A stretch of DNA of 64,000 bases from Pseudoteredinibacter isoporae_A (GTDB lineage Bacteria > Pseudomonadota > Gammaproteobacteria > Pseudomonadales > Cellvibrionaceae), in NCBI RefSeq assembly GCF_040372805.1, contig NZ_BAABWJ010000006.1, positions 1 to 64,000 on the forward strand. Direction: 5' to 3'. The stretch's first letter is position 1. Every line of letters starts with the position of its first letter. Shown here one piece after another: positions 41,349 to 49,899 of this stretch. The position numbers and the translations under genes were made by a program. The notes beneath the pieces are model-generated. The model saw nothing but the letters and a program-made list of their open reading frames with translations, ran no database searches and was not told where the DNA came from.

Positions 41349-42236
41349 TCAGAAGTGGTCCATTTCGAACCAAGAACGGAATGGCTTTTGCAAAACCACG
41401 TGGCGATAACGGGCACTGTGTATAAAATTGGGGTCCTGACTCATGGCTATTTCCATCTCAAAGACAGCCTCAGGAGACGATAAACCGCCTCTTTTCTCAA
41501 GTGTATAGTCAGAAAACACGCGAATTGCAGATTGCTGTCGACACTCAAACCCCGAGGCCTGCCACCAGCGATCAATATCCTGAATACTGCTTGGATTGCT
41601 GGGGGTTAACCCCCCGCGAGTCGCGCTGTGATCAGGACGCTCACCACGGTGCTCTTTTTCAACGGCCTTGAAATTTCCAAAAATCAAATTACGCAGCCGC
41701 TTTCCCGCCGGATTGTAATGACAAAAAGAAAGGTAGGCGCCCGGCTTTAGCCAGTCGTATAGCATTGAAAATAAGGGCTCGGGATGCTGCAGCCATTCAA
41801 TTACTGCATGACATAGAATCAAGTCCTGACTCTCGGGAGCAATATGTTCAGACAATGACTGATAAGGCTGGGAGAACCATTGGGTATGTTTCTCGACGTA
41901 ATCGGGCGATAACTGCTCACAGGCAGTCGTTCTCGCCTGTTCGCTCATCTTCTCAGAAACATCATTGTAGTTGAGGTGATGCCCTTGCCCTGCGAGTTCA
42001 ACAACCCACTGACCCAGACCGGCACCGACATCGAGAATCTCTAAGGCCCTGACTGCCTCCGGCTTATCACCCGATGGATATAAACCGGGAATACATGTTT
42101 TTAAATCGCGGCGAATAATGGCGTGTCGAAGACGGCCCTTTTGAACCGCCCCCTGTTGGCCATGGCGACCGTATATTTTGCCGGAAAAATGTTCGACCAG
42201 ATCGTCAAAATTACGGTCCCCTTCCACCTTCGACAT
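41349..42236 (-). CDS. cmoM: tRNA 5-carboxymethoxyuridine methyltransferase
   Basis: CmoM methylates cmo5U34 to mcmo5U in tRNAs. The 295-residue product begins with DRNFDDLVEHFSGKIYG, the diagnostic CmoM N-terminus, then SAM motif EILDVGAGLGQWVVELA, LILCHAVIEWLQHPE, SFCHYNPAGKRLRNLIFGNF and IRVFSDYTLEK. It is about 30 residues longer than E. coli CmoM (261). It lies 42 bp downstream of the M48 gene. Confidence 0.9.
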   Translation of the reverse strand: MSKVEGDRNFDDLVEHFSGKIYGRHGQQGAVQKGRLRHAIIRRDLKTCIPGLYPSGDKPEAVRALEILDVGAGLGQWVVELAGQGHHLNYNDVSEKMSEQARTTACEQLSPDYVEKHTQWFSQPYQSLSEHIAPESQDLILCHAVIEWLQHPEPLFSMLYDWLKPGAYLSFCHYNPAGKRLRNLIFGNFKAVEKEHRGERPDHSATRGGLTPSNPSSIQDIDRWWQASGFECRQQSAIRVFSDYTLEKRGGLSSPEAVFEMEIAMSQDPNFIHSARYRHVVLQKPFRSWFEMDHF

Positions 42237-42278
42237 AGGCCTCTCAACACCAAGCCACTACACACCACTGCGACGATA

Positions 42279-43484
42279 TCAAGATAAAGCGATATCCACT
42301 TCTTCCGCCAACAATTGATCAACGAAAAATTCGGGCACTTCAAGCAATTCGGAGATTTCTTTCAGTTTGATAATTTCCGCCGCTTTGGCGTGACCTTCCG
42401 CTCGAGCCATCGTGCAAAGATCGCGCACCAATTGCATGCGTTTAGGAATGGAGTTTTGTTCAACCACCGCCGCAGCTCGCTTCGGCAAATCTTCCGCCAG
42501 GCGCTCCATGTTGAAACTCTCTTTGTATTTGTATTTCCCAAAGAACTCTTCAAACACGTTAATTTCCTGCTCAGAAATATCGCCATTGGCATTCGCTATT
42601 AACAATGTGCCAGCAAACAGGAAGTGGCGCATTGCAATCGCGGCATCCGCTTTAGACTCCAGATAACTGGGCTCCATCAATGCCATCAAACCTTCGACAC
42701 CCAACTCCAGATCATTTTCACTGATACCACCCTCGTTCATCAGGCTGGAGTTATGGAACATTTGCAGCGCTTTCACACGCAGAGGGCTGAACGGATGGGT
42801 CATAAACCAATCCTGCACCGGCGCACCCGCACCGGGCGCTTGGTCTTCCAACTGCATTTCATCTACCTGGCTGAGAAAATCGGCCAAGTGAAACTGTACG
42901 ACGGAACTGGTGACACCCGAAGCCAACTTAAACAGAGAGCGAGCAACCGCATCGAGACTTTGAGTACAGTAAGCCCCGGCACGGTCAGCGGAAATTTCAG
43001 CGTAGCGCGACCAGCTTGTCAGACTCAAGGCCAGATCAGGTGATGCCGGTTGTTGCCCTTTGAGAACATAACCAATGGGGATGTCGTGATGGCCATACAC
43101 ATGGTGCCCTAACTCATGTCCCATCACGAAACGCAATTCATCTTCGGCAAAGCCATCAAGCAAAGCCGAGGAGAACATGATAAACAGGCGGCCTTCTTCC
43201 GGCTTCACACAGGCGGCATTAAATTGCGGACTCGAATAGGCATAAAGCTCAACGGGAATGCTCACACCCAATCGCTCAATACACTCTTCAGCCATTTTAT
43301 GCAGCCCCGGTGCCATCGCTTTACTCAGTCGAACGGAGGTTGCCAACAAGCGCCGGCGAGTACCTTGCGGCCCCTGGCCTTCTTTGCGGGCAATGTAGTC
43401 ATTGACGGCACTGACGGTGGGATCTTTCAGCAACATTTCGCTGAGGCGGACATCCTGTTTGGAACGAAGCAGATCGGCATTCAT
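42279..43484 (-). CDS. M48 metallopeptidase with TerB-like C-terminus
   Basis: A 401-residue protein. The zinc motif HELGHH (His123, Glu124, His127) is in FVMGHELGHHVYGHHD, and EISADRAGAYC gives the third ligand, typical of M48/Ste24 proteases. The part from about residue 285 (ANGDISEQEINVFEEFFGKY) looks like a TerB/DjlA-type all-helical domain with acidic residues. I see no membrane helix, so this is probably a cytoplasmic or peripheral protease. Substrate unknown. Confidence 0.86.
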   Translation of the reverse strand: MNADLLRSKQDVRLSEMLLKDPTVSAVNDYIARKEGQGPQGTRRRLLATSVRLSKAMAPGLHKMAEECIERLGVSIPVELYAYSSPQFNAACVKPEEGRLFIMFSSALLDGFAEDELRFVMGHELGHHVYGHHDIPIGYVLKGQQPASPDLALSLTSWSRYAEISADRAGAYCTQSLDAVARSLFKLASGVTSSVVQFHLADFLSQVDEMQLEDQAPGAGAPVQDWFMTHPFSPLRVKALQMFHNSSLMNEGGISENDLELGVEGLMALMEPSYLESKADAAIAMRHFLFAGTLLIANANGDISEQEINVFEEFFGKYKYKESFNMERLAEDLPKRAAAVVEQNSIPKRMQLVRDLCTMARAEGHAKAAEIIKLKEISELLEVPEFFVDQLLAEEVDIALS

Positions 43485-43575
43485 GGAGGCACTCTCGTAG
43501 TAACGGGCGCCCTGCTACCGCAGGGCTGGACAAGTTCTTAGAGAGCTACTGTACGCTTGAATTTAAACGCATACA

Positions 43576-43600
43576 AGCCCTTGAAAACAAGGGCTTTTTT
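43576..43600 (+). terminator. Rightward terminator with no matching gene
   Basis: An 8-bp stem AGCCCTTG/CAAGGGCT with an AAAA loop is followed by T5-6 on the plus strand. The flanking genes are both leftward, and the minus strand lacks a T-run. Confidence 0.6.
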
Positions 43601-43633
43601 AACATCAGAGCGGGTAGTTTATTCAGTTTTCAT

Positions 43634-46201
43634 TCAGCCCTGATCGGCATTTTTCTTACCACCCAGTTCACCCAGATCAGCATCCGCAACGGCTTCATCG
43701 GCCAAGTCCAGGCTTTCACTTAAATCGGCGGCGGCTTCTTCAGCGGGGTCGTCTTGGGCAACCCCATCCGCATCGTCCAATTCATCTTGCAATGCCGCGG
43801 CCCAATCTTCGTCGTCTTGAGAGCTCTGATTGCTTTGCTCCAATAAAGCATCGATTTCCTCATCAATGTTGGGAGCGGCTTTGGTCTCCGGCTCCGCCGG
43901 TGGTTCCTCAACAGCCTGATCCAGAACCGGAGGTTCTTCCACGGCCTGATCCAAAATCGGGGGCTCCAGACCTGCGTCCTCATCATCCATGTCATCCATC
44001 GCCAGAACATCATCGCCGATGTTTGCCTCATCGGGATCGCCCATGTCATTGTCCACACTGTCCGGCGCGACCGTTTTATCTTCGGCTGGTGCTTCTTGAA
44101 CCTCAGGAACGTCTTCCGGGGCTGGCGGCGCCTCTTCGGCTTCTTCAACCGGAGACTCTTCGGCAGATGCCTCTTCTGTGACCACCGCTTCCTCGGGCTT
44201 CGGTGTGATGGCTTCTTTTACTTCCGCAATGGCTTCTTCCACGGGCAATTCAGAGTCATCCACAACAGCGTTTACATCGATGAACTCATCTTCATCCTCT
44301 TCGTCATCGTCCTCTTCGGTTTTTTCCATGATGAACACCCGATACCCGATGTAGATGAGCGCGATGACCAGCACATTTCCCAAAACCAATAAGCCGTAAA
44401 GCAACCAGTTATGGGACGACGCCTTCTCCGTCGGCGCCTCATCCAACGCTTCGCTGTCATCATTTGCCACTGCCGGCGCGGCCTTAGCAACCACCGGCTC
44501 ATCGCTGATGACCAGAGAATCGCCATTCAACACCAAACTGAGTGGCGGCAAGTTATAACGCAAATGTTCTCCAGTGGCGTATTCTCCGCTTACCACCATT
44601 TCAAACTGGTATAAGCCGTCAGCCATTGTGGGTAAAAATAATTCCCAATTATTACGTTCACCGAGCTCCATCGTGAACGGGCGTTGATTCCCGTCTTGTT
44701 CAATCAAGTTCACTTCAACGGTGGTGGATTCCAAATTCAAGGCCTGGGTGGCCCCACTGACCGTTAACCAGTACCCCTGTTGACCGTCGTCACTTTCTCC
44801 TTCCATCAACTTAGCCTGGAAAGCCGCCTGGCTGTTAAAACGGTGACTGAAAGAACGCTGGAAACTCTTGCCGTCCACTTCCAGGCGCAATACGTACTGG
44901 CCCTGCGCATCCAAGTCTTCGAGCTGATGCTGAAACACACCTTGTTCAGGTGTTGGGTCTCCGGCACCGTAGAGTTTGTAATTCCATTGTTTGCGTCCTT
45001 CTCCCTGCTGAATCAGTTGGGCGTTAATGTCCAGCAAAGAAAGAAATTCCGGATCGCTGATCGTGTTGCCTTCCTGGCGAAGACTGAACAATAAATCGAT
45101 CACTTCACCCGGGCTGATATTATTCGGTAAAGGCTTAACTTTAAGGCTTAAATCGCTCACGACGGTAATACGGCTGTTGTCGGCCACGTTGGCATTGACC
45201 TGCCATTCACCTTCGAATGGATGCTGCACCGTTACCAGATCATAACCGTCGCCGGCAAACCAATTTACTGAACTGTCCAGGCGTTTTTCGTTGTAGCGGC
45301 TGCCATCAGGTGCAATCAATGTTGTCGCCTGCTTGGGTTCGGCTGAAAAAATCAACGCGGTAAATTCTTCTACCGAAGAATCCACCAAAAAACTCTCACC
45401 ATCGAACGGCAACTGTTCCGCCGGTGCAGCCTTGTCAAACGCCTGTAAAAACGCCTGCATAAGTTGATCAGCACTGTGCGCTACCGCGCTGTGACCGTCC
45501 GTTTCGCGGGACAATTGTTGCAGAAGCTCGAGATCGGCTTTGTCAGACAAAGCAATGGTGTGAATACTGTAGCCAGCCAGGCGCAGACGGGGCAATAGAT
45601 CATTGGCGATGCGTTGCCATTCCAGCTGATTCGTGTCCGGGTTTTTGGCGATGTCGACCATGCCATCGGTGAGTAAAATCAAGTGTCGGTCGAAACTACC
45701 CGGGTCCTGTTCCCGGTCATAGCTTGCCTTTTCTAAGGCCAAGCCGATATTAGTGAACAATCCTGTCGAATTGATTTCCTGCGCTTTATCACTGGCGGTT
45801 TCTTTCCAGCTATCACCGACAAGCTGATGGGGAACCAGCATATTGACGTACCGACCAAAGCTCCAAACCCCCGCTTTGCTCCCCTCCGGCAAGAGCTTGA
45901 CCAACAGATCAATGGCGGGCTGTCGCAGATTCGCGGGATCATTGCTTTTCATGCTGCCAGATACATCAATCAAGAGGCGCACATCAGCCGCTTTTTCGCT
46001 AGCCAGGGCGCTGGAAGGTGATGAATCTCCAGCCGCCACGGCTGGCGTCACCTTCTCCGGTGGGGCTTCTCCGCTTGTGAGTGAGCCAGGCTGGCTGCCT
46101 TCATCCGACTGCGCGTAAGCAGACGAAGCAAACCCCAGAAGCAAGGCCAACCACAACCGTAGTGGCAAACTGGATTTCTGTAATCGACGATACTGCGGCA
46201 T
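43634..46201 (-). CDS. TIGR03503-family VWA membrane protein
   Basis: An 855-residue protein with a signal peptide (about 1-30), a VWA domain (about 75-260; MIDAS DVSGSMK, a full DxSxS site), and beta-rich domains to about 560. A membrane helix (HNWLLYGLLVLGNVLVIALIYIGY, about 600-625) is followed by a cytoplasmic tail of over 200 residues, extremely rich in Glu, Asp and Ala. This matches the TIGR03503 family, of unknown function. The DEED-rich tail has repeat units such as AVEEPPVLDQ. The N-terminal domain lies in the periplasm. Confidence 0.87.
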   Translation of the reverse strand: MPQYRRLQKSSLPLRLWLALLLGFASSAYAQSDEGSQPGSLTSGEAPPEKVTPAVAAGDSSPSSALASEKAADVRLLIDVSGSMKSNDPANLRQPAIDLLVKLLPEGSKAGVWSFGRYVNMLVPHQLVGDSWKETASDKAQEINSTGLFTNIGLALEKASYDREQDPGSFDRHLILLTDGMVDIAKNPDTNQLEWQRIANDLLPRLRLAGYSIHTIALSDKADLELLQQLSRETDGHSAVAHSADQLMQAFLQAFDKAAPAEQLPFDGESFLVDSSVEEFTALIFSAEPKQATTLIAPDGSRYNEKRLDSSVNWFAGDGYDLVTVQHPFEGEWQVNANVADNSRITVVSDLSLKVKPLPNNISPGEVIDLLFSLRQEGNTISDPEFLSLLDINAQLIQQGEGRKQWNYKLYGAGDPTPEQGVFQHQLEDLDAQGQYVLRLEVDGKSFQRSFSHRFNSQAAFQAKLMEGESDDGQQGYWLTVSGATQALNLESTTVEVNLIEQDGNQRPFTMELGERNNWELFLPTMADGLYQFEMVVSGEYATGEHLRYNLPPLSLVLNGDSLVISDEPVVAKAAPAVANDDSEALDEAPTEKASSHNWLLYGLLVLGNVLVIALIYIGYRVFIMEKTEEDDDEEDEDEFIDVNAVVDDSELPVEEAIAEVKEAITPKPEEAVVTEEASAEESPVEEAEEAPPAPEDVPEVQEAPAEDKTVAPDSVDNDMGDPDEANIGDDVLAMDDMDDEDAGLEPPILDQAVEEPPVLDQAVEEPPAEPETKAAPNIDEEIDALLEQSNQSSQDDEDWAAALQDELDDADGVAQDDPAEEAAADLSESLDLADEAVADADLGELGGKKNADQG

Positions 46202-46476
46202 TCTGCCCTCCCATCACTGTATCAGCAGCGAATCCTGTCGCCGCCCACCAAACTGAACCTCCATCAAGCCCTGAAGAGACACAGAGCTCGGTCCATACGG
46301 CTTAGTTATCGGCCAAAGGGAAGAGATATTTACTGAAGCGTAGCCAGAGATAGAACGCTTTGCAGCCAAGGAGTGCGGAAACCCGCCAAAAGGAAGTTAA
46401 CGACCGGTGCAGGAGATCAGAATTCGACTTGCGGAAAATCAATGATCCGACAAAGATGCGGCGGCCAGCCCAGAGC
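46202..46476. other. Intergenic stretch with no recognised feature
   Basis: About 275 bp between the TIGR03503 gene start and the small membrane-protein gene. It must contain a promoter for the TIGR03503 gene. No other structure is evident. Confidence 0.45.
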
Positions 46477-46881
46477 TCACTCGGGCTGGCGATGGCTCTC
46501 AGCCAGGAGTTCTGCTCGATCGGCTTCCAGAGCCGCTTGGGCCTGCTTTTCCCGTCGACGACGCAAAAATAAGAGATCGATCAGGACATACAGCAACAAA
46601 CACACGCCCAAGGTGCTGAGCAATGGAATGCCAGCCCGAAAGAAATCCCCCTCTTCCGTAAACAAAGGGTCCAGCACCGCCACAAACAGGGCCGGTGACA
46701 TCAGCATTTCACCACTTTGAGTAGCGTGAGGGGTGAGCAGCAACACCGCCGCAATAATCCGCAGACCATTTCGCACATAGCGATTACCGATGCCACGGGT
46801 CACAAACCACCAGCCGAACAGAATAATGGCACTGCCGGCGAGATAGGCCATCCAGGCGTACTGATAATCTTCCTGGCTCAT
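46477..46881 (-). CDS. Hypothetical inner-membrane protein
   Basis: A 134-residue protein with three membrane helices (about 9-29, 40-52 with LRIIAAVLLLTP, and 87-108 LLSTLGVCLLLYVLIDLLFL) and a basic then acidic C-terminal tail. I do not recognise a family. It lies upstream of the TIGR03503 gene in the same direction and may function with it. Confidence 0.68.
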   Translation of the reverse strand: MSQEDYQYAWMAYLAGSAIILFGWWFVTRGIGNRYVRNGLRIIAAVLLLTPHATQSGEMLMSPALFVAVLDPLFTEEGDFFRAGIPLLSTLGVCLLLYVLIDLLFLRRRREKQAQAALEADRAELLAESHRQPE

Positions 46882-46959
46882 TTTTAACTCCTTGCACCGC
46901 CCGGCATCAACGACATGTATGGCAGTGATTTAGTGTACTCGCGTTTTGGGTAACAGGTT

Positions 46960-47394
46960 TTATTCAACCCAATAAATAATGTGTTCTTCCAGATCGTCAT
47001 CCGACACTTCGGTTTCACTGATAACCCGACCAATCACAGATTGACCGGCATCGATGACTGACTGCCGATTGCCACTGACCAAAGGGTGCCAATGGGGCAG
47101 CGGCTCACCATCCGCCAACAAGCGATAAGCACAGTTACTGGGCAACCAGTGAAAATGTTCAACATCGGCGACACTGAGCTTAAGACATTCCGGAACGCGC
47201 TTTTTGCGATGTTTATAATCACTGCAACGGGCGCAATCGATGTCCAATAACTCACAGGCAACTTCGGTGTAATAACATGCTCCGGTATCTTCATCTTCAA
47301 GCTTGTGTAAACAGCATTGACCACAACCGTCACACAGAGACTCCCACTCCTGGGGCGTCATTTGCTCAAGTGTTTTTTCCTGCCAAAAGGCCAT
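46960..47394 (-). CDS. ycgN: YcgN-family cysteine-cluster protein
   Basis: A 144-residue protein of the UPF0260/YcgN family. Cysteine motifs CDGCGQCCLHK near residue 22-32 and later CARC, YKHRKKRVPECLKL suggest a metal cluster. WLPSNCAYRLLADGEPLPHWHPLVSG is highly conserved in the family. Function is not established. Its first base overlaps the ycgL stop region (start 47394), so translation is coupled. Confidence 0.92.
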   Translation of the reverse strand: MAFWQEKTLEQMTPQEWESLCDGCGQCCLHKLEDEDTGACYYTEVACELLDIDCARCSDYKHRKKRVPECLKLSVADVEHFHWLPSNCAYRLLADGEPLPHWHPLVSGNRQSVIDAGQSVIGRVISETEVSDDDLEEHIIYWVE

Positions 47395-47681
47395 CAGAAC
47401 AACTTGGAATTATGGTGATTCACTTCCTGCATATACGCCTCCTTTGGCGGAGGAAGTTGCAGGTAATAACCATGCTCTTCTATTGCATTTAATACTTTTT
47501 GGCTGTCTGCTTTCGCCAGCTTGCGCCCTTCGTCGAGCAACATCGTCATCGCCGATTGGGGCGTGCCAAACTTTTCCAGCAGGGCTTCGGGTACATCCAC
47601 CAACCCTTTGGATTTATCGACATACAAATACAGCCCCTCTTCTTTGGGGCTGCGGAAAATTTCACAAATCAGCTTTTTCAT
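47394..47681 (-). CDS. ycgL: YcgL-domain protein
   Basis: A 95-residue protein with the YcgL fold: ICEIFRSPKEEGLYLYVDKSKG, PEALLEKFGTP and HGYYLQLPPP. Function is unknown. It lies 76 bp downstream of rnd and overlaps ycgN by one base; the rnd-ycgL-ycgN arrangement recurs in Pseudomonas-like genomes. Confidence 0.92.
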   Translation of the reverse strand: MKKLICEIFRSPKEEGLYLYVDKSKGLVDVPEALLEKFGTPQSAMTMLLDEGRKLAKADSQKVLNAIEEHGYYLQLPPPKEAYMQEVNHHNSKLF

Positions 47682-47757
47682 TACTCAAAGCGCTCTTTAA
47701 ATCGTACTTTTCTGGTCAACAAACTAACCAGAGATATTTCATAAACCGTCAGGGTTG

Positions 47758-48897
47758 TTATTGGACACGATCCCTAAACGATCGCAACAGCAACGGCAGG
47801 AATTCTTTCCCACGCCAACCTTGAAAACGACTGGACTGCAAAGGACTGTTGAACAACAGATAGCGAATTAATTCTTCCCATTCTTTTTTGTTGAAGAGTA
47901 ACTCAGGCGCCAGCCCTATAGAGTCTGCCAATTGATGGCCGTGCTCTCGCAACATTTTCAATTGCTGCCCCTGCTCAACACTCAATGGCCTGGTCAGGGA
48001 TTCCGGCCACTGATTGTTATCCTCCAATACCTGCTCAACAATCTGCACAATGGTTTCACCATCTTCGCGCAGCGTTCGACCCGGCAACCCTTCAATACGA
48101 GCGAGATCTTTCACACGTTTAGGTGGGCGTTTGGCGATGGTAAACAATTGAGGATCCTTGCACAGACGGTTACGGGGAATATCCCGCTCACGGGCCTGTT
48201 CTTCACGCCATACACACAGCGCCTGCAACACCCCCAAACTCCGCGATGATAATCGCCAGGCCGACTTCACTTTCAAATAAGCCATCATTGGGTCGAACTC
48301 GGCTTGGGCATTGTCCAGCAAACGCTGGCAATCTTCCTGTAGGTACCCCAAGCGCTGCTTTTCTTCTAACTGGGCGCTTAAGCGCTGATAAATGTCCAGC
48401 AGATACTCCACATCCAGCGCGGCGTAATGACACTGGGATTCACTGAGTGGTCGCTTTAACCAATCACTGCGGGTCTCGCCTTTTTCCAGTTCAAGATCCA
48501 GAAACTGCTGAACCAATTTGGCGTAGCTCAATGAAAAGCCGCAGGCCGCATAATTTGCCGCCATTTGAGTATCAAATAGCGGCTGAGGCACCACCCCCAG
48601 CCAATGCTGAAACACTTCCAAGTCTTCCGAGCAAGCGTGCAACACTTTAACTACGGCAGTGTTTCGCCACAGTTCGCGCAAAGGCTCAAGCTCCTGAGTA
48701 TCAAATACCAAGGGGTCGATCAAAAAATTCTGTTCACCATCATTGATCTGCAGCAGCCCAATCTTGGGATAAAAAGTACTGCTGCGCATAAACTCAGTAT
48801 CGACCGCAATCGCGGGCAAGTTTGAACAGCGCTCACAAAGTTCACTCAGCGCCTGGCTGTTGTCCAGCCATACGGTCTTAATCATTTCAGAAGTCAC
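47758..48897 (-). CDS. rnd: Ribonuclease D
   Basis: RNase D trims tRNA 3' ends. The 379-residue protein has DEDDy exonuclease motifs VDTEFMR, LHACSEDLEVFQ and the Y-containing HYAALDVEYLLD, plus an HRDC domain (VLQALCVWREEQARERDIPRNRLCKD). Start GTG 48897 has AGGGG upstream and lies two bases after the recR stop; ATG 48885 is an alternative. Confidence 0.95.
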   Translation of the reverse strand: MTSEMIKTVWLDNSQALSELCERCSNLPAIAVDTEFMRSSTFYPKIGLLQINDGEQNFLIDPLVFDTQELEPLRELWRNTAVVKVLHACSEDLEVFQHWLGVVPQPLFDTQMAANYAACGFSLSYAKLVQQFLDLELEKGETRSDWLKRPLSESQCHYAALDVEYLLDIYQRLSAQLEEKQRLGYLQEDCQRLLDNAQAEFDPMMAYLKVKSAWRLSSRSLGVLQALCVWREEQARERDIPRNRLCKDPQLFTIAKRPPKRVKDLARIEGLPGRTLREDGETIVQIVEQVLEDNNQWPESLTRPLSVEQGQQLKMLREHGHQLADSIGLAPELLFNKKEWEELIRYLLFNSPLQSSRFQGWRGKEFLPLLLRSFRDRVQ

Positions 48898-48899
48898 GC

Positions 48900-49493
48900 T
48901 TATAGCCCCTGTCGAGAATTAAAGGCATGGGCCAGGGTTCCGCCATCGATGTATTCCAGCTCGCCCCCCAACGGCACACCATGTGCGATACGGGAGACTT
49001 TAACCTCAAGGCGCTTAGCTTGTTCAGCCAGATAATGCGCCGTAGCCTCACCTTCAATGGTCGGGTTTGTCGCCAGAATAAGTTCGTCAATATCTTCGGT
49101 TTGCAAACGCTCAAGCAACACATCAATACCAATGTCTTCCGGGCCTATGCCATCGATAGGGGACAAATGCCCCAGCAAGACAAAATAACGGCCGGAGTAA
49201 TTCCCGGCTTGTTCGATGGCCAAAACATCCGCCGGCGTTTCAACCACACACAGCAAACGACTGTCACGCTGACTGCTTGTGCAAGTCGCACAGATCTCCT
49301 GTTCTGTGAGCGTGCGGCACAACTGGCAGCGCCCAATGTGTTCGATCGCTTGCTGTAGACTGCCGGCAAGTTTTGCCGCGCCAGGTTTATCGCGTTCGAG
49401 TAAATGCAAGGCCATGCGCTGGGCAGATTTAGGCCCCACACCAGGCAAAATGCGCAGAGCGTTAATCAATTCATCAATTAAAGGGCTAAACAT
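48900..49493 (-). CDS. recR: Recombination mediator protein
   Basis: RecR acts with RecFO to load RecA at gaps. The 197-residue product has the helix-hairpin-helix LRILPGVGPKSAQRMALHLL, the zinc finger CQLCRTLTEQEICATC, and Toprim VVETPADVLAIEQAG. It ends with the usual GEATAHYLAEQ and RIAHGVPLGGELEYIDGGTLAHA. It lies 16 bp after ybaB. Confidence 0.97.
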   Translation of the reverse strand: MFSPLIDELINALRILPGVGPKSAQRMALHLLERDKPGAAKLAGSLQQAIEHIGRCQLCRTLTEQEICATCTSSQRDSRLLCVVETPADVLAIEQAGNYSGRYFVLLGHLSPIDGIGPEDIGIDVLLERLQTEDIDELILATNPTIEGEATAHYLAEQAKRLEVKVSRIAHGVPLGGELEYIDGGTLAHAFNSRQGL

Positions 49494-49509
49494 TCAGTGA
49501 GTGGCCTGA

Positions 49510-49830
49510 TTAGAATGGCATTTTAAAATCGGGGGGAATGCCCATACCGGCGGTCATGCTGCCCATTTTTTCTCGATTGGCGTCTTCAACGCGACGCACC
49601 GCATCGTTCACTGCCGCAGCCAATAAATCTTCCAGAATTTCCTTATCTTCTTCCATCAAACTGGCGTCGATAGATACGCTTTTAACATCGTGTCGCCCAG
49701 TCATGATCACCTTAACCAAACCTGCCCCAGCCTCACCCTGCACTTCAGCATTGGCGAGTTCTTCCTGCATGTTTTGCATCTTGGCCTGCATTTCCTGGGC
49801 CTGCTTCATTAAATCCCCAAGACCTTTCAT
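49510..49830 (-). CDS. ybaB: YbaB/EbfC nucleoid-associated protein
   Basis: A 106-residue DNA-binding protein: MKGLGDLMKQAQEMQAKM, GLVKVIMTGRHDVKSVSID and LEDLLAAAVNDAVRRVE are standard. In bacteria it forms a conserved trio with dnaX and recR, as here. Confidence 0.97.
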   Translation of the reverse strand: MKGLGDLMKQAQEMQAKMQNMQEELANAEVQGEAGAGLVKVIMTGRHDVKSVSIDASLMEEDKEILEDLLAAAVNDAVRRVEDANREKMGSMTAGMGIPPDFKMPF

Positions 49831-49899
49831 GGCTTTATCCTCAATACGTTCTCTTAAGCTTCACTTATTTGTTCACATCACAGATCGTGATTCAATTCC

